DNA of 64,000 nucleotides, from positions 1 through 64,000 of the forward strand of contig NZ_CUEE01000001.1 in NCBI RefSeq assembly GCF_001224225.1, given 5' to 3'. Source of the DNA: Staphylococcus borealis (lineage in GTDB: Bacteria > Bacillota > Bacilli > Staphylococcales > Staphylococcaceae). A program made the position numbers and the translations under genes. The notes under the pieces were generated by a model, which was not told where the DNA came from, ran no database searches, and saw only the letters and a program-made list of their open reading frames with translations. Positions 29,465 to 39,703 of the stretch are shown piece after piece; within the stretch, counting starts at the first letter, position 1; the number at the start of each line of letters is the position of its first letter.

Positions 29465-29779
29465 TCAACTCTCTCTTCTATATAATTCTAATAGATGTTT
29501 CATTAAATCTTTTAATAGTAGTGTTGTCATTAAATGGTCTTGACCGTGCATCATTGTAACGCTATATGCGATATCTTCGCCTTGTGCTTCCTTAGCTAAC
29601 AAACTTGTTTGCGCTTTATGTGCATTTGCAATACATTCGTTTGCTTCTTCAGTTAATTGGTCTGCTTTATCTAACTCACCATTTTTAGCTGCAGTTAATG
29701 CCTCTAATAATTTTGAACGTGCATCTCCAGCATATGCTACAATTTCAAACCCTAGTAATTGCACTTCTTCTCTATTCAT
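29465..29779 (-). CDS. lacF: Lactose-specific PTS enzyme IIA (LacF)
   Basis: A 104-residue helical protein that passes phosphate from HPr to LacE. The phospho-acceptor is His78 in [10 protein letters not shown], with His82 nearby; LacF works as a trimer. It lies between the broken lacD and lacE, whose translation starts just after the lacF stop, so LacF and LacE are probably coupled. Confidence 0.94.
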   Translation of the reverse strand: MNREEVQLLGFEIVAYAGDARSKLLEALTAAKNGELDKADQLTEEANECIANAHKAQTSLLAKEAQGEDIAYSVTMMHGQDHLMTTLLLKDLMKHLLELYRRES

Positions 29780-29803
29780 TATGATGTGCCCCCTTTAAAT
29801 GAT

Positions 29804-30780
29804 TTATTTTGATTTCCATGATGTTGCAGTTGATTCTAATACTTTATTAAGATCATCAATATTTTTGAATCCAGTAGTGCGTAACCATTTACGTGCAGCT
29901 GCTTCGCCTTCTTCGATATACACTTTTACTGCACCTGACCAAGTAGCACGTCCACAAAGTACACCATTAAATTTCGCACCAGCTTCATGTGCAAATTTCA
30001 ATGTTTCTTGGAATAATTCTGCAGAAACACCAGCACTTAAATAGATATATGGTAAATGTGTTGAACCTTCTTGATCACGGAAATGTTGCGCCGCTTCTTC
30101 TTTGCTATAAACAACTTCACCTTCTGTAAATCCTTCTACAAAGTTCATATTTACCGGTACTTCAACTTTAAGTACATCTACATTAAATCGTTCTTCGGAA
30201 AATAATTTCATAGCTTCATTGACTTTACGAGGTTTTACTTTCGCGAATTCAGCACTTTTATTATCCGGAATATTATCATCATAAGTAAGTACTTCTAGGA
30301 AGAATGGGATACTTCTGCTACACACTCAGATCCGATTCTTTCAATATATGCTTTCTTTTGAATATTAATGTCTTCTGAATCATCAACATCATAGTAAAGT
30401 AAAAATTTAACCGCATTAGCGCCTTGTTCTTTTAAACGTTTTGCTGACCATTCAACTAGGCAGTCTGGTAAACGTCCTTTAGCATTTACGTCATAACCTG
30501 TTTTTTCGTAGGCTAATAATAATCCACAGTCTTTGTTACGCGCTTCAGATGCTGGAAGACCATATTCAGGGTCTAATAAAATTGACGAAGCATATTGTGT
30601 TAATTCTTCAGATACTAATACTTTTAGTTGTTCAATTTGTTCAACAGTTGGTTCTTCTGTTTGATGCTCAGCCATCATTCTTTTCAAAGCACCACGTTGG
30701 TCAAACGCTAAAGCTGAGATAACGCCTTCTTGATTACTCAATTGCTCTATTGATGCTAATTTTTGTTGTGATTTAGTCAT
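29804..30780 (-). pseudogene. lacD: Tagatose-1,6-bisphosphate aldolase LacD, frameshifted
   Basis: LacD is a class I (Schiff-base) aldolase of about 326 residues making DHAP and glyceraldehyde-3-phosphate. Here it is split. The upstream part from ATG 30780 reads correctly through SECVAE and then runs into VSHSS and a stop at 30295. The rest continues in another frame as [12 protein letters not shown] to the normal C-terminus at 29804. Near 30310 the minus strand reads GAAGTATCCC where an intact gene should read GAAGATATCCC, so one base is missing and the aspartate codon is lost. Rejoining gives about 325 residues, the family length. There is no homopolymer at the site. It may be a real mutation or a sequencing error. 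Confidence 0.9.
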
Positions 30781-30783
30781 TAA

Positions 30784-31716
30784 TTACACCTCTATAACTT
30801 CAATTTGTTGGAATATTTCGTCAAATTTATGTACATCAATATGTCCAGTTTGACTTTCCATTGCATTTAATATTCCAAATGCATTGGCTTTTTTTAATAG
30901 TACGTCATCCTCATCTTGATGAATTAAACCTGATGCAATACCTGCTACAGTTGAATCACCTGATCCAACAGGATTCACCACATCTATGCGAGGAATATTT
31001 ACTTTATAGTAGTTGTTATGATGTTTGGCGAATGCACCTTCGCTTCCTAGTGAAACGATAATCCACGCTATACCATCAAATATGGGTTGATTAACTGCAT
31101 CTTTTAGACACTCAATTTCTGAGGTTACTTTCGTTTGTAACAATTGTGCCAACTCATCGATGTTAGGTTTGATTACAGTTGGTTTATAATCACTTAGCAA
31201 AACATCTAACAAAGATTGACCTGAACTATCTAAGATAGTCAATTTCTGATGCTGTTCGGCTAACTGAATTAAATCGGCATAATAATCCGACTTCAATCCT
31301 CTTGGTAAGCTACCAGACATCGCAATGACGTTAGCTTTTGTTAATAATTTGGCCAAATGCGTTTTAAATTCTGACGCTTCTAGCTCAGTGATTGAAGATC
31401 CTTGTTCAAGAATCTCAGTCTGTTGTCCCTCATGAAGAATAGCAATACAATTTCGTGTTTCTTCATTAATCTTAAAAAAGTGATGATTAATTTGATTGGC
31501 GTTCAATTGCTGCTCTATAAATTCGCCCAACTTGCCACCTAAGAAACCACTTGCTGTCACATCTTCACCATATTCTGATAAAACACGAGTTACATTTAAC
31601 CCTTTGCCTCCCGCAGTTTTTATCGTGTTATTAACACGATTCACTGTATCAAGACTAAAATGGTCTAGAGAATATGAAATATCTATCGAAGGATTTAGTG
31701 TTAACGTTAGAATCAT
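30784..31716 (-). CDS. lacC: Tagatose-6-phosphate kinase LacC
   Basis: A 310-residue PfkB-family sugar kinase. It has [11 protein letters not shown] at the N-terminus, the [12 protein letters not shown] substrate segment and [16 protein letters not shown] with the catalytic Asp and anion hole. It phosphorylates tagatose-6-phosphate to the 1,6-bisphosphate, the substrate of LacD. With lacD broken, this product would have no dedicated aldolase. It lies 3 bases before lacD and 12 bases after lacB. Confidence 0.94.
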   Translation of the reverse strand: MILTLTLNPSIDISYSLDHFSLDTVNRVNNTIKTAGGKGLNVTRVLSEYGEDVTASGFLGGKLGEFIEQQLNANQINHHFFKINEETRNCIAILHEGQQTEILEQGSSITELEASEFKTHLAKLLTKANVIAMSGSLPRGLKSDYYADLIQLAEQHQKLTILDSSGQSLLDVLLSDYKPTVIKPNIDELAQLLQTKVTSEIECLKDAVNQPIFDGIAWIIVSLGSEGAFAKHHNNYYKVNIPRIDVVNPVGSGDSTVAGIASGLIHQDEDDVLLKKANAFGILNAMESQTGHIDVHKFDEIFQQIEVIEV

Positions 31717-31728
31717 AGATTGTCACCC

Positions 31729-32244
31729 TTAATCGTGATATTCACCTTTGTCCCATTTTTCTAAAAATTCATCGAAGAAATGAGGATCAGCTTGTTTATC
31801 ATTATGTGCTTCTAAATGCTCAATTTTAGCTATTAATTTTTTATTCTCTTCGCTTGGTTTATATTCCGCTTTGATGAAAGCATCTACAATATCAAAAATG
31901 AATAATTCACCTACGATTTTTCCACCAAAACTAACAACATTCGCATTTAATTCCTCTTTTGAATAAAGCGCTGTTGTCATATCACGAACTAAAGCAGTAC
32001 GTACGCCTGGCACTTTGTTAGCAGCGTTACTAATACCAACACCTGTTCCACAAATACATACACCTAAATCCGCTTCACCGCTTGTTACAGCTTCACCCAC
32101 TTTTTTACCAAAAATTGGATAGTGTGTTCTTGTAAAATCGTATGTTCCTACATCAATTACTTCATGTCCTTGTTCTTTTAAATGTTTTGAAACTGCCATT
32201 TTTGTGTCTGTTACAATATGATCGCAACCAATAGCTATTTTCAT
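31729..32244 (-). CDS. lacB: Galactose-6-phosphate isomerase subunit LacB
   Basis: A 171-residue RpiB/LacAB-family isomerase subunit with [11 protein letters not shown] at the N-terminus and the active-site loop [15 protein letters not shown]. LacA and LacB together convert galactose-6-phosphate to tagatose-6-phosphate. The family cysteine and threonine of the loop are present. It follows lacA by 16 bases, with a GGAGGACTTTAAA site. Confidence 0.95.
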   Translation of the reverse strand: MKIAIGCDHIVTDTKMAVSKHLKEQGHEVIDVGTYDFTRTHYPIFGKKVGEAVTSGEADLGVCICGTGVGISNAANKVPGVRTALVRDMTTALYSKEELNANVVSFGGKIVGELFIFDIVDAFIKAEYKPSEENKKLIAKIEHLEAHNDKQADPHFFDEFLEKWDKGEYHD

Positions 32245-32260
32245 TTTAAAGTCCTCCTAT

Positions 32261-32689
32261 TTAGCACATTTTATTTAACATATCTACACGGATTTGATGA
32301 CGACCACCGTCATAGTGTCCATTTACAAATTCTTTAGCAACATGCTTAGCAAGCATATCTCCAACAATTTCTGAACCCATCGTAATCATGCGAGCATTAT
32401 TATGACCACGTGTCATATAAGCAGATCTTTCATCTGAAACTTCTGCTGCAACCATTCCTTTGATTTTAGTAGCGACCATGAAACTTCCTGCGCCATAAGC
32501 ATCAATTGCAATGCCTAAATTCTCATCATTCTTTTGAACTTCTTGCGCAACGGCTAATGTTGAATCAACAAAGTCAACATCTTTGCCTTCTGTTACATCT
32601 AATACTTCATGATTATTCTCTTTTAAAAATGCTTTGACTACTTCTTTGAGTCGTTTACCGTCTACATCTGAACCAATAATAACTGTCAT
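32261..32689 (-). CDS. lacA: Galactose-6-phosphate isomerase subunit LacA
   Basis: A 142-residue RpiB/LacAB subunit: [29 protein letters not shown] and a conserved [14 protein letters not shown]. The cysteine of LacB's loop is replaced by GAGSF, as is normal for LacA. The frame allows ATG 32695, but that lies one base from the AGGAG site. ATG 32689 gives correct spacing and the standard length. First structural gene of the operon, controlled by LacR and probably CcpA. Confidence 0.94.
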   Translation of the reverse strand: MTVIIGSDVDGKRLKEVVKAFLKENNHEVLDVTEGKDVDFVDSTLAVAQEVQKNDENLGIAIDAYGAGSFMVATKIKGMVAAEVSDERSAYMTRGHNNARMITMGSEIVGDMLAKHVAKEFVNGHYDGGRHQIRVDMLNKMC

Positions 32690-32742
32690 AACCATTCTCC
32701 TTTAATAAATTGATTCACATATATGTGTCTATCTTTATATTG

Positions 32743-32758
32743 TGAAAAAGCGCTTTCA
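32743..32758. promoter_or_regulatory. Catabolite-responsive element (cre) for CcpA
   Basis: TGAAAAAGCGCTTTCA contains the palindromic core AAAGCGCTTT of cre sites. It lies just downstream of the expected lac transcript start (about 32767), where CcpA would act as a roadblock. The left half deviates from the 14-base consensus by two inserted A. Confidence 0.7.
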
Positions 32759-32773
32759 ACTCTTTATGTTTAA

Positions 32774-32802
32774 ATTATAAACATAAATAAACAAATAATC
32801 AA
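32774..32802 (-). promoter_or_regulatory. lac operon promoter
   Basis: On the minus strand TTGATT (32797-32802), 17 bases and a perfect TATAAT (32774-32779). One arm of the 11-base inverted repeat proposed as LacR operator (32783-32793) lies within the spacer. Confidence 0.75.
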
Positions 32803-32873
32803 CATTAAATGTTTGAATATTGTTTGATAATTAGTTGTTTTAAACAAAATTGTTTTGTTTTATGTTTATTTAT
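32783..32873. promoter_or_regulatory. Candidate LacR operator pair (11-base inverted repeat)
   Basis: ATAAATAAACA at 32783-32793 is repeated exactly inverted as TGTTTATTTAT at 32863-32873, about 80 bases centre to centre. One copy lies in the lac promoter spacer and the other upstream. TGTTT-type sites are known for DeoR-family LacR in related bacteria. The spacing would allow looping. Assignment to LacR is inference. Confidence 0.45.
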
Positions 32874-32884
32874 CTTTTTGAAAT

Positions 32885-32930
32885 ATAAAAAAGCCTAATA
32901 TTGTTTAATTTCAAACAATATCAGACTTAA
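32885..32930 (-). terminator. lacR terminator
   Basis: AAGTCTGATATTGTTT pairs with AAACAATATTAGGCTT, followed by a T-run on the minus strand, directly after the lacR stop codon. It separates lacR from the lac promoter. Confidence 0.82.
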
Positions 32931-32938
32931 AGTGTAAT

Positions 32939-33694
32939 TTACTCAATCACTTCAGTATGTAATTTTAATTTCTCTATGTTATCAACATCGACCTTATCAA
33001 TTATGACTGCAGTTAAATCGTCTAACCTACACAATTGGGTAAAGTCTTCTTTCCCTAATTTTGATGAGTCTATTAGTAAGTACTTTTCAACTGATCGCTC
33101 TAAAGCCAATTGTTGGGTATACGCTTCATCGACTGTTGATGTAAGAACATCTGCATCTTTAATGCCATTACAACTAAAAAACATTTTGCTAAAACGTTTT
33201 GTTTTAAGCAGTGCATTGGCCATTTCACCTACAAATGACTCGGTTAACGCCCTCATTTCCCCACCAAGTAAATAAACTTTAAAATCAATTGATCTTTTTT
33301 CAAACAATATTTTAAACACTGGGAAACAATTTGTAATAACTGTTAGTGATTTTAACTCCATGATTTCGGCTAAACATTCTATTGTCGTACCAGGTCCAAG
33401 AAAAATCGTATCGTTTTCTTCGATTAAATGAATGGCTTTTCGTGCAACGTTTCGTTTTTCTTCTATATTGTGTGTGTGTTTCTCTTGATGTGACTTCTCT
33501 TTAAATTGAAACATAGCATTACTTCTTGCGCCCCCATGAATTTTGGTAAGTAATCCTTTTTCTTCAAGTTCAGCTAAATCACGTCTTACTGTCATATCCG
33601 ATACATTTAATTCTTCTACAATCTCATTAGTTCTAACAGTGCCTCTTTGATTTACGAGTTTAGTTATTTCATCTAAACGATCGTATTTATTCAT
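32939..33694 (-). CDS. lacR: Lactose phosphotransferase system repressor LacR
   Basis: A 251-residue DeoR-family repressor. The N-terminal winged helix (about 1-57) contains [19 protein letters not shown]. The C-terminal sugar-phosphate sensor domain includes [14 protein letters not shown] and [12 protein letters not shown]. It represses lacABCDFEG and is relieved by tagatose-6-phosphate in known systems. It lies upstream in the same orientation with its own terminator, so it is transcribed separately. Confidence 0.93.
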   Translation of the reverse strand: MNKYDRLDEITKLVNQRGTVRTNEIVEELNVSDMTVRRDLAELEEKGLLTKIHGGARSNAMFQFKEKSHQEKHTHNIEEKRNVARKAIHLIEENDTIFLGPGTTIECLAEIMELKSLTVITNCFPVFKILFEKRSIDFKVYLLGGEMRALTESFVGEMANALLKTKRFSKMFFSCNGIKDADVLTSTVDEAYTQQLALERSVEKYLLIDSSKLGKEDFTQLCRLDDLTAVIIDKVDVDNIEKLKLHTEVIE

Positions 33695-33962
33695 TCAACT
33701 CTTCACTTCCCACATCACATTTTCAAGTAAATGATATACATTGGATACTTGAATTTATTAAAATTAATTCGCACATTTTAATTTTATACTATAAATCAAG
33801 TGAACTCTAACATTTTTATCAATGCACTTACATTTAAATCTTATATTTAGAAAGCAATTTCTAGAAAGTATATCTGATAGTATGTTGTAATAAGTATATA
33901 AGTAATATTAAATATAATTCTATCAAAAGTTAGAATCAATTTGTGTATATGGAGTGTTTTGA

Positions 33963-34694
33963 ATGAGTAATAAGATCGAAAAGTTAAAAGAAATTGTAGA
34001 TAAATCAAATCATATTGTCTTCTTCACTGGCGCTGGTGTTTCTGTTGCAAGTGGTATTCCTGATTTCCGCTCTATGGGAGGATTATTTGATGAAATATCC
34101 AAAGATGGCTATTCTCCAGAATATTTATTAAGTATTGACCATCTTAATGATAATAAAGAAAGCTTTATTGATTTTTATCATAAGCGTTTACTTGTAGCTG
34201 ATAAAAAACCTAATATTGTTCATGAATGGATTGCAGAGTTAGAAAAAGAAGGTAAATCTTTGGGTGTCATCACTCAAAACATTGATGGCTTACATGAAGA
34301 CGCAGGAAGTCAACATATCGATGAAATTCATGGCACACTCAATCGATTCTATTGTATTAAGTGTGGTGAGGAATACACAAAATCTTATGTCATGGATCAT
34401 GAATTAAGATATTGTGAATCATGTGGTGAGGTAATCAGACCTGACATCGTACTATACGGTGAAATGTTAGACCAACCAACTGTTTTTCGTGCGCTTGATA
34501 AAATCCAAAAGGCTGACACTGTCATCGTATTAGGTTCATCACTTGTAGTACAACCAGCAGCTGGATTCATCTCAAACTTTACTGGTGATCATTTAGTTAT
34601 CATTAATCGAGATAAAACACCATACGATAGAAAAGCAGACTTAGTCATTCATAATGATATGACAGAAGTCGTCGAAGAAGTATTTAAAAAGTAA
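33963..34694 (+). CDS. cobB: NAD-dependent deacetylase, sirtuin (Sir2/CobB)
   Basis: A 243-residue sirtuin. The motifs are GAGVSVASGIPDFRS (NAD binding), TQNIDGLHEDAG, catalytic His in IHGTLNRFYC, a zinc site of two CxxC pairs (CIKCGEEY...CESCGEV), and VLGSSLVVQPAAG. It removes acyl groups from lysines using NAD. It is a class of Gram-positive sirtuin (U-class-like) distinct from the macrodomain-linked SirTM. The TGGAGTG site precedes ATG 33963. Divergent from lacR; repeat copy A follows it. Confidence 0.92.
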   Translation: MSNKIEKLKEIVDKSNHIVFFTGAGVSVASGIPDFRSMGGLFDEISKDGYSPEYLLSIDHLNDNKESFIDFYHKRLLVADKKPNIVHEWIAELEKEGKSLGVITQNIDGLHEDAGSQHIDEIHGTLNRFYCIKCGEEYTKSYVMDHELRYCESCGEVIRPDIVLYGEMLDQPTVFRALDKIQKADTVIVLGSSLVVQPAAGFISNFTGDHLVIINRDKTPYDRKADLVIHNDMTEVVEEVFKK

Positions 34695-34706
34695 AAAGAT
34701 AATTCA

Positions 34707-34921
34707 AAGAGGCTGGGACATAAATAATATAATGAAGCTATTTTTGCAAATTCGCGGTAGCTGACTGAACTGAGAAGGCGCTTAAATCAAGCTTTTCTCA
34801 GTTCTAGTCATCCTTGCGGGCGGGGCCCCAGCACAGAGAATTTCTTAAAGAAATTCTACAAGCAAAGCAAGTTGGGAGAGGGACAACGAATTTAAAAAGA
34901 ATTCTATCCCACTCCCTTTTA
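34707..34921 (+). repeat. Intergenic repeat copy A (STAR-like core, terminator end)
   Basis: An element of about 215 bases starting AAGAGGCTGGGACATAAAT and ending with GGGAGAGGGA...TCCCACTCCC plus TTTT. It holds three hairpins (GAACTGAGAA/TTCTCAGTTC near 34765-34805, AATTTCTT/AAGAAATT, and the terminal one). A GC-rich core GGCGGGGCCCC follows a CTTGCGG. The reverse complement TGCTGGGGCCCC is one change from the staphylococcal STAR consensus. It is over 90% identical by eye to copy B at 61753. The end can terminate cobB transcripts. Confidence 0.85.
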
Positions 34922-34929
34922 TGCATATA

Positions 34930-34963
34930 AAAAAGCACTTCTCAAAATTGAGAAGTGCTTTAC
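34930..34963. terminator. rpsI terminator (bidirectional)
   Basis: AAAGCACTTCTC and GAGAAGTGCTTT form a perfect 12-base stem with a 6-base loop, flanked by A-run and T. It serves the rplM-rpsI operon on the minus strand and backs up cobB. Confidence 0.88.
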
Positions 34964-35043
34964 TCGTTCTATTGGAACACAACTTGCTGACGCAATTTGC
35001 GTACCAAATCTGTAAGCGAATAAATTCGCAACAGCTTTGGCAA

Positions 35044-35436
35044 TTAACGTTTTGAGAATTGTGGAGAACGACGTGCTTTTTTAAGACCTGGTTTTTTACG
35101 TTCTTTCATACGTGGGTCACGAGTTAATAGACCTGCGCGTTTTAATGAACCTCTGTATTCAGGATCTGCTTCTAATAATGCACGTGCGATTCCGTGACGG
35201 ATAGCTTGTGCTTGTCCAGTGAAACCACCACCGTGTACGTTAACTAATACATCATAGTTACCTTTAGTTTCTGTAACATCAAATGGTTGGTTTAAGTCTA
35301 AGATTAATGATTCGAATGGTAAGTACTCACGTACGTCACGTTCGTTAACTGTAATATTACCTTCACCTGGTACTAAACGTACACGTGCTACTGAGTTTTT
35401 ACGACGGCCTGTGCCTCTATATTCAACTTGTGCCAA
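35044..35436 (-). CDS. rpsI: 30S ribosomal protein S9
   Basis: A 130-residue S9: [20 protein letters not shown] at the start, [19 protein letters not shown] in the middle, and the basic tail ending RSPQFSKR that reaches P-site tRNA. An ATG at 35442 is only 2 bases from AGGAGG. The TTG at 35436, 8 bases away, gives the usual MAQVEY start, although the ATG cannot be excluded. It is 19 bases after rplM, in the L13-S9 operon. Confidence 0.95.
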   Translation of the reverse strand: MAQVEYRGTGRRKNSVARVRLVPGEGNITVNERDVREYLPFESLILDLNQPFDVTETKGNYDVLVNVHGGGFTGQAQAIRHGIARALLEADPEYRGSLKRAGLLTRDPRMKERKKPGLKKARRSPQFSKR

Positions 35437-35455
35437 TGTCATTTCCTCCTTCTAA

Positions 35456-35893
35456 TTAACCACGTAACTCGTAGTTTTCTGGTTGTTGTGCAGCGTGTGG
35501 ATGTTCAGCGCCACCATATACAAATAATTTTTTACCTTGTTTTTCACCTAAACGTGAACTTGGTAACATACCTTTGATTGATGTTTCAAGTAAACGTTCT
35601 GGGTTATTACGTTTTAATTCACCAGCAGTAACTGATTTGATACCACCTGGGTGATTTGAGTGACGGTAATAGATTTTATCTGATTCTTTTTTACCAGTTA
35701 ATTCGATTTTAGCAGCGTTGATGATGATTACATAATCACCTGTGTCAACGTGTGGTGTGTAAGTTACTTTATTTTTACCGCGTAAGATAGATGCTACTTC
35801 AGATGATAAACGACCTAATGTTTGGCCTTCAGCATCAATAACATACCATTTGCGCTCAATGTTTGATTCATTTGCCATAAATGTTTGACGCAT
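35456..35893 (-). CDS. rplM: 50S ribosomal protein L13
   Basis: A 145-residue L13, an early assembly protein of the large subunit: [32 protein letters not shown] and [21 protein letters not shown] are family segments. It heads the rplM-rpsI operon and is preceded by an L13 leader RNA, by which L13 is known to repress its own operon in B. subtilis. Confidence 0.96.
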   Translation of the reverse strand: MRQTFMANESNIERKWYVIDAEGQTLGRLSSEVASILRGKNKVTYTPHVDTGDYVIIINAAKIELTGKKESDKIYYRHSNHPGGIKSVTAGELKRNNPERLLETSIKGMLPSSRLGEKQGKKLFVYGGAEHPHAAQQPENYELRG

Positions 35894-35904
35894 AATAATT
35901 GTCC

Positions 35905-36022
35905 TCCTAAAAATAAATGCTTCGTTTTAGATTACAGGTACGTATCGCAGTCGAACCTACGAACGAGGCCTGCAATCTATTCATTCTGTTACGATTTCAA
36001 AGCGTAAATGTTCATTTATTTT
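35905..36022 (-). ncRNA. L13 leader (autoregulatory 5' UTR of rplM-rpsI)
   Basis: Between truA and rplM the minus-strand RNA folds into a stem GATTGCAGG (35969-35977) / CCTGTAATC (35930-35938) enclosing GTTCGTAGGTTCGACTGCGATACGTA. An outer stem AAATAAATG (35911-35919) / CATTTATTT (36013-36021) closes the structure, ending next to the ribosome site. This position and pattern match the L13_leader RNA family of Firmicutes. Confidence 0.8.
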
Positions 36023-36144
36023 ATTCCTGTATAATTTGCTTATATATCTTGTAACACAATAAGTTTCCGGGGCTTATCATGGGGTGGATATAAAACAATA
36101 CCGTTAACTATGTTATATTTTATAGCTCCGTTTGTCAATGCAAT

Positions 36145-36948
36145 TTAATCATTTTGTAGTGATTTTTTACGATGAATTTTAATATTATCTCCAAAGTCTG
36201 TTGTTAAGCCTTTCTCTGAGAGATATATCTTCTCTAAATAAAGCCCTTCTGCCGGAGCAGTAAACGGTACATTATCTCTATTTTTTTCATTTAATAATGT
36301 CGGTACTTCATTAGGGTTACGCTTACCTTTTCCAACTTCAATTAAAAACGCTACTAACACGCGAACCATATTATATAAGAAGCCGGATCCAGTCACTACA
36401 TAATCAAAGCCCTCATCGGTTATGATGATTTCACTTTGATACAACGTTCGCACTTTACTTTCAACTTCAGTCTTTTGAGAACAAAATCCTGTAAAATCGT
36501 GTGTTCCAATAAAATGCTTCGCAGCTTCGTTCATTTTAGAATAATCTAAATCTTCTTTGATAAATGTCTTTAGCCCACTTTCAAAAGGATTACGATGAGA
36601 TCCTTGATAGACTCTATAACGATATCGTTTACCAACACAGTCGTAACGACAATGAAATTGATAATCGACGTGTTGGACATCATTCACATATATATCGTCT
36701 GGTAACGCACGATTCATCGCATACTTCCATTGCTTAGGTTCAATGTTTAATTCAGTATCAAAGTGAAAAAACTGTTCATATGCATGCACACCTCTGTCAG
36801 TGCGACTAGAAGGATGAATTCGGACATGGCGGCGATGCATACGCTTTAATATTTTTTCGAATTGTTGCTGGACCGTTCTTCCTTGTTGCTGAATTTGGAA
36901 GCCCAGAAATTGACTTCCTTGATAAGAAATATTAACGAGTATACGCAC
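36145..36948 (-). CDS. truA: tRNA pseudouridine(38-40) synthase TruA
   Basis: A 267-residue enzyme making pseudouridine at positions 38-40 of tRNA anticodon arms. The catalytic Asp is residue 51 in [27 protein letters not shown] and [20 protein letters not shown] are further family motifs. The frame opens at TTG 36963, but that part is the end of ecfT and its GGAG. GTG at 36948, 9 bases from GGAG and just past the ecfT stop, gives the usual MRILV start. Last of ecfA1-ecfA2-ecfT-truA. Confidence 0.92.
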   Translation of the reverse strand: MRILVNISYQGSQFLGFQIQQQGRTVQQQFEKILKRMHRRHVRIHPSSRTDRGVHAYEQFFHFDTELNIEPKQWKYAMNRALPDDIYVNDVQHVDYQFHCRYDCVGKRYRYRVYQGSHRNPFESGLKTFIKEDLDYSKMNEAAKHFIGTHDFTGFCSQKTEVESKVRTLYQSEIIITDEGFDYVVTGSGFLYNMVRVLVAFLIEVGKGKRNPNEVPTLLNEKNRDNVPFTAPAEGLYLEKIYLSEKGLTTDFGDNIKIHRKKSLQND

Positions 36949-36952
36949 TGTA

Positions 36953-37759
36953 TTACACTCCAATGTATTTTAATACGAATAATACGACAGCTATGGGAAT
37001 GAAACTGATTAAGCACATCGTATCAGCCATTCGCCATTGTAATTTTCTATAACTTGTTCGCTTTACATTTGCATCATAACCACGCACTTCCATAGCAATG
37101 GCTAACTCCTCAGCCCTTTGAAAAGCTGAAATAAATAACGGAATCATTAAAGGTATAAATGCTTTAATACGTGTCATTAGTCCACCTGAACTCAACTCAG
37201 AACCACGTGATTTTTGAGCTAATATAATTTTATCTAATTCATCCATTAATGTTGGAATAAATCTTAATGCGATTGACATAATCATACTTAGTTGATGTAC
37301 AGGTATCTTAAACCATTTTAATGGAGTTAATAATTTTTCAAAAGCATCTGTCAAATCAATTGGACTTGTAGATAAAGTCATTATCGTTGCAACCATCACG
37401 ATAGTAATCAGACGTAATGATATAAATATACCTTCTAGTATGCCGGCACTATCAATTTTTATGATTCCGTAATCTACTAGTCGCGTGCCACCATGTGTGA
37501 AAAAGATATGCATTGCAAATGTAAATAACGTAAAGATAAATATCGGTGTCAAACCTTTAATTAGGAACCAAAATTTAATCTTCGCTAAAAACATAAATAC
37601 TAATATTAATAATATAATCCAACCAAACGTTGCAAATGAATGTGCAAAAAAGATTAGAATAATAAACATAAATACAAATAAGACCTTAGCCCGTGGATCT
37701 AGATGGTGAATAACTGAGTTATTAGGCAAGTATCTACCTATAATTAATTTATTCTTCAT
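36953..37759 (-). CDS. ecfT: ECF transporter transmembrane protein EcfT
   Basis: A 268-residue CbiQ/EcfT protein with about five or six helices: [20 protein letters not shown], then the two coupling motifs ending SRG (AQKSRGSEL) and VRG (AMEVRGYD) that contact the two ATPases. It forms the energy-coupling module with EcfA1 and EcfA2, which serves exchangeable vitamin-binding S proteins encoded elsewhere. It overlaps ecfA2 by 11 bases. Confidence 0.92.
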   Translation of the reverse strand: MKNKLIIGRYLPNNSVIHHLDPRAKVLFVFMFIILIFFAHSFATFGWIILLILVFMFLAKIKFWFLIKGLTPIFIFTLFTFAMHIFFTHGGTRLVDYGIIKIDSAGILEGIFISLRLITIVMVATIMTLSTSPIDLTDAFEKLLTPLKWFKIPVHQLSMIMSIALRFIPTLMDELDKIILAQKSRGSELSSGGLMTRIKAFIPLMIPLFISAFQRAEELAIAMEVRGYDANVKRTSYRKLQWRMADTMCLISFIPIAVVLFVLKYIGV

Positions 37760-38612
37760 GTTGTTGACACTCCTGATACATCTTTACAAATTCATCTTCT
37801 GATAATGCGATTGTCTTAAATTCAATGCCGTGTTTGATTTCAATATCACGTTGTAATTGGACGACATCTGGTAATGCTATATGCCATTCTTCTAATCGGT
37901 TCACTTGTCTGAACAGTTCCTTAGGTGTCACTTGTTCAACAATATTGCCATTATTCATCACGATAATCTCTTCAGCGTATTTTGCAACTTCATTCATATC
38001 ATGAGACACAAGGATGATTGTTTTATTTTGCTTTATTTGTATTTCTTTAAATAACGCCATCACTTGTTGACGACTTTTTGGATCTAAACCAGCTGTAGGT
38101 TCATCTAACACAATCACATCTGGGTCCATAGCTAATATTGAAACAATTGCAATTTTACGCATCTGTCCCCCCGACATTTGAAAGGGTGACAGTGACATAA
38201 CATTTCTTGGAAAACCTAACTCTAATAATAAATCAAACGCTCTTTCCTTCACTTCTTCAACATTCATGCCAAAGTTCTTAGGTCCAAACTCGATTTCTCT
38301 TTCAATATTGTCCTCAAACAATTGTGATTCAGGAAATTGAAACACTAGGCCAACTTTTTGTCGTATAGGCCTAATCAACTTATCTTTAGTCTTTGCTGTA
38401 ATTGTCAGTTGATCATGCTCTATATAACCGTTTGTTGGTTTTAGTAACCCATTAAAATGTTGAATTAAGGTTGATTTTCCACTTCCAGTTTGTCCTACAA
38501 TAGCGTAGTACTTTCCTTGTTCAATCGTTAAATTAATATGTTCTAATGCATTATACTCATAAGGTGTGCCTCGTTGATAGGTATAAGCAACATCATTAAA
38601 CTTAATTATCAT
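37749..38612 (-). CDS. ecfA2: ECF transporter ATPase EcfA2
   Basis: A 287-residue ABC ATPase: Walker [15 protein letters not shown]-loop [10 protein letters not shown], signature [11 protein letters not shown], Walker [13 protein letters not shown] and switch His in VSHDMNEV. The longer C-terminal part is typical of EcfA2. It works with EcfA1 as a heterodimer. Its start overlaps the ecfA1 stop by 4 bases (ATGA). Confidence 0.93.
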   Translation of the reverse strand: MIIKFNDVAYTYQRGTPYEYNALEHINLTIEQGKYYAIVGQTGSGKSTLIQHFNGLLKPTNGYIEHDQLTITAKTKDKLIRPIRQKVGLVFQFPESQLFEDNIEREIEFGPKNFGMNVEEVKERAFDLLLELGFPRNVMSLSPFQMSGGQMRKIAIVSILAMDPDVIVLDEPTAGLDPKSRQQVMALFKEIQIKQNKTIILVSHDMNEVAKYAEEIIVMNNGNIVEQVTPKELFRQVNRLEEWHIALPDVVQLQRDIEIKHGIEFKTIALSEDEFVKMYQECQQHEE

Positions 38613-39421
38613 AGCTTTTCTACCAACCCTTCATATGTTATGAACTGATCATCAAATCCTAGCAATTGATTCATTTTCATTGAAAAAGGTAAATCTAGAC
38701 CAAGTTCTTGTAACATATGTATATCTTTGAAAATTGCTTTAGGGCTACCTTCTTTATAAACTGTTCCGTGATTCATCACAATCACATGATCTCCTTCAAG
38801 TGCTTCAGTTAAATCATGTGTAATAGATATAATTGTCACATCTTTCGTTGCTTTAACATCTTGAATCAAGCTTAATAATGATTTTTTAGCTTGAGGATCC
38901 AGCATAGACGTCGCTTCATCTAAAATAATCACGGTTGGGCTTAATGCTAACACGCCTGCAATAGCGACACGTTGTTTTTGACCACCTGATAGTGAATGTG
39001 GCTCATAGTCAGCATAATCAGTCATTCCAACATCACTAATCGCCCGAGCAACGATGACTTTCATTTTTTCTGTGGGAACAGAATGATTTTCCAAACCGAA
39101 GGCAACATCATATTTAACAATTGAACCTACAAATTGGTTCTCAGGGTTTTGAAAGACAATGCCTATGTGTTCACGTATATTTTTAAACTCCTCGTTAATA
39201 ATCGGTGATTGATTAAAATATACCGTACCATTCGTAGCCGTTTCAATACCAACAATGAGTTTAGCAATTGTAGATTTTCCAGAGCCATTGTGACCAACTA
39301 TAGAAGTCCATTTATTTTTAGGGATTTGAAAGGATACATCGCTCAGTGTGAAGGCTGCATCGCCTTGATATTGAAAATCGATATGCTTAAGTTCAATAAT
39401 ATTTGTATGATTTGCCTCCAC
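38609..39421 (-). CDS. ecfA1: ECF transporter ATPase EcfA1
   Basis: A 270-residue ABC ATPase: Walker [15 protein letters not shown]-loop [11 protein letters not shown], signature [11 protein letters not shown], Walker [13 protein letters not shown] and ITHDLTEA. The Walker B residue after D is E, so the site should hydrolyse ATP. First gene of ecfA1-ecfA2-ecfT-truA, placed as usual in Firmicutes immediately after rplQ, but separated here by a 437-base spacer. Confidence 0.93.
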   Translation of the reverse strand: MEANHTNIIELKHIDFQYQGDAAFTLSDVSFQIPKNKWTSIVGHNGSGKSTIAKLIVGIETATNGTVYFNQSPIINEEFKNIREHIGIVFQNPENQFVGSIVKYDVAFGLENHSVPTEKMKVIVARAISDVGMTDYADYEPHSLSGGQKQRVAIAGVLALSPTVIILDEATSMLDPQAKKSLLSLIQDVKATKDVTIISITHDLTEALEGDHVIVMNHGTVYKEGSPKAIFKDIHMLQELGLDLPFSMKMNQLLGFDDQFITYEGLVEKL

Positions 39422-39508
39422 TAGAATCCCTCCTAAAAATTTGTACTCTTATAGTTTACATGAATATGATTATCATGTATATGAAACTTTGTTTCATTTC
39501 TGAATATA

Positions 39509-39627
39509 AAAAGAGGACCGGATAGAATTCTTATTGAATTCAATATCCCGCCTCTCTAAGGTTGACTATAGTCATTCGCATTTAATTGAGCCATCTCAAT
39601 TTAGTCAACTACTGTGAATTTGCAGTC
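39509..39627 (-). repeat. Degenerate intergenic repeat copy D
   Basis: About 120 bases within the rplQ-ecfA1 spacer. AAGGTTGACTA ... TAGTCAACTACTGTGAATTTGCA parallels the right half of copy C (55140-55215), and GGAC..ATAGAATTC...GAATTCAATATCCCGCCTC resembles the terminal hairpin of copies A and B. The middle, including the GC-rich core, is missing. The orientation is opposite to A and B. Confidence 0.6.
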
Positions 39628-39703
39628 AAATATTAAAAGTTCGTATCTCATCATATAAGAACATTTTAAATCATTGGTTGCTGATATGCGCTATTAAAAT
39701 AAA

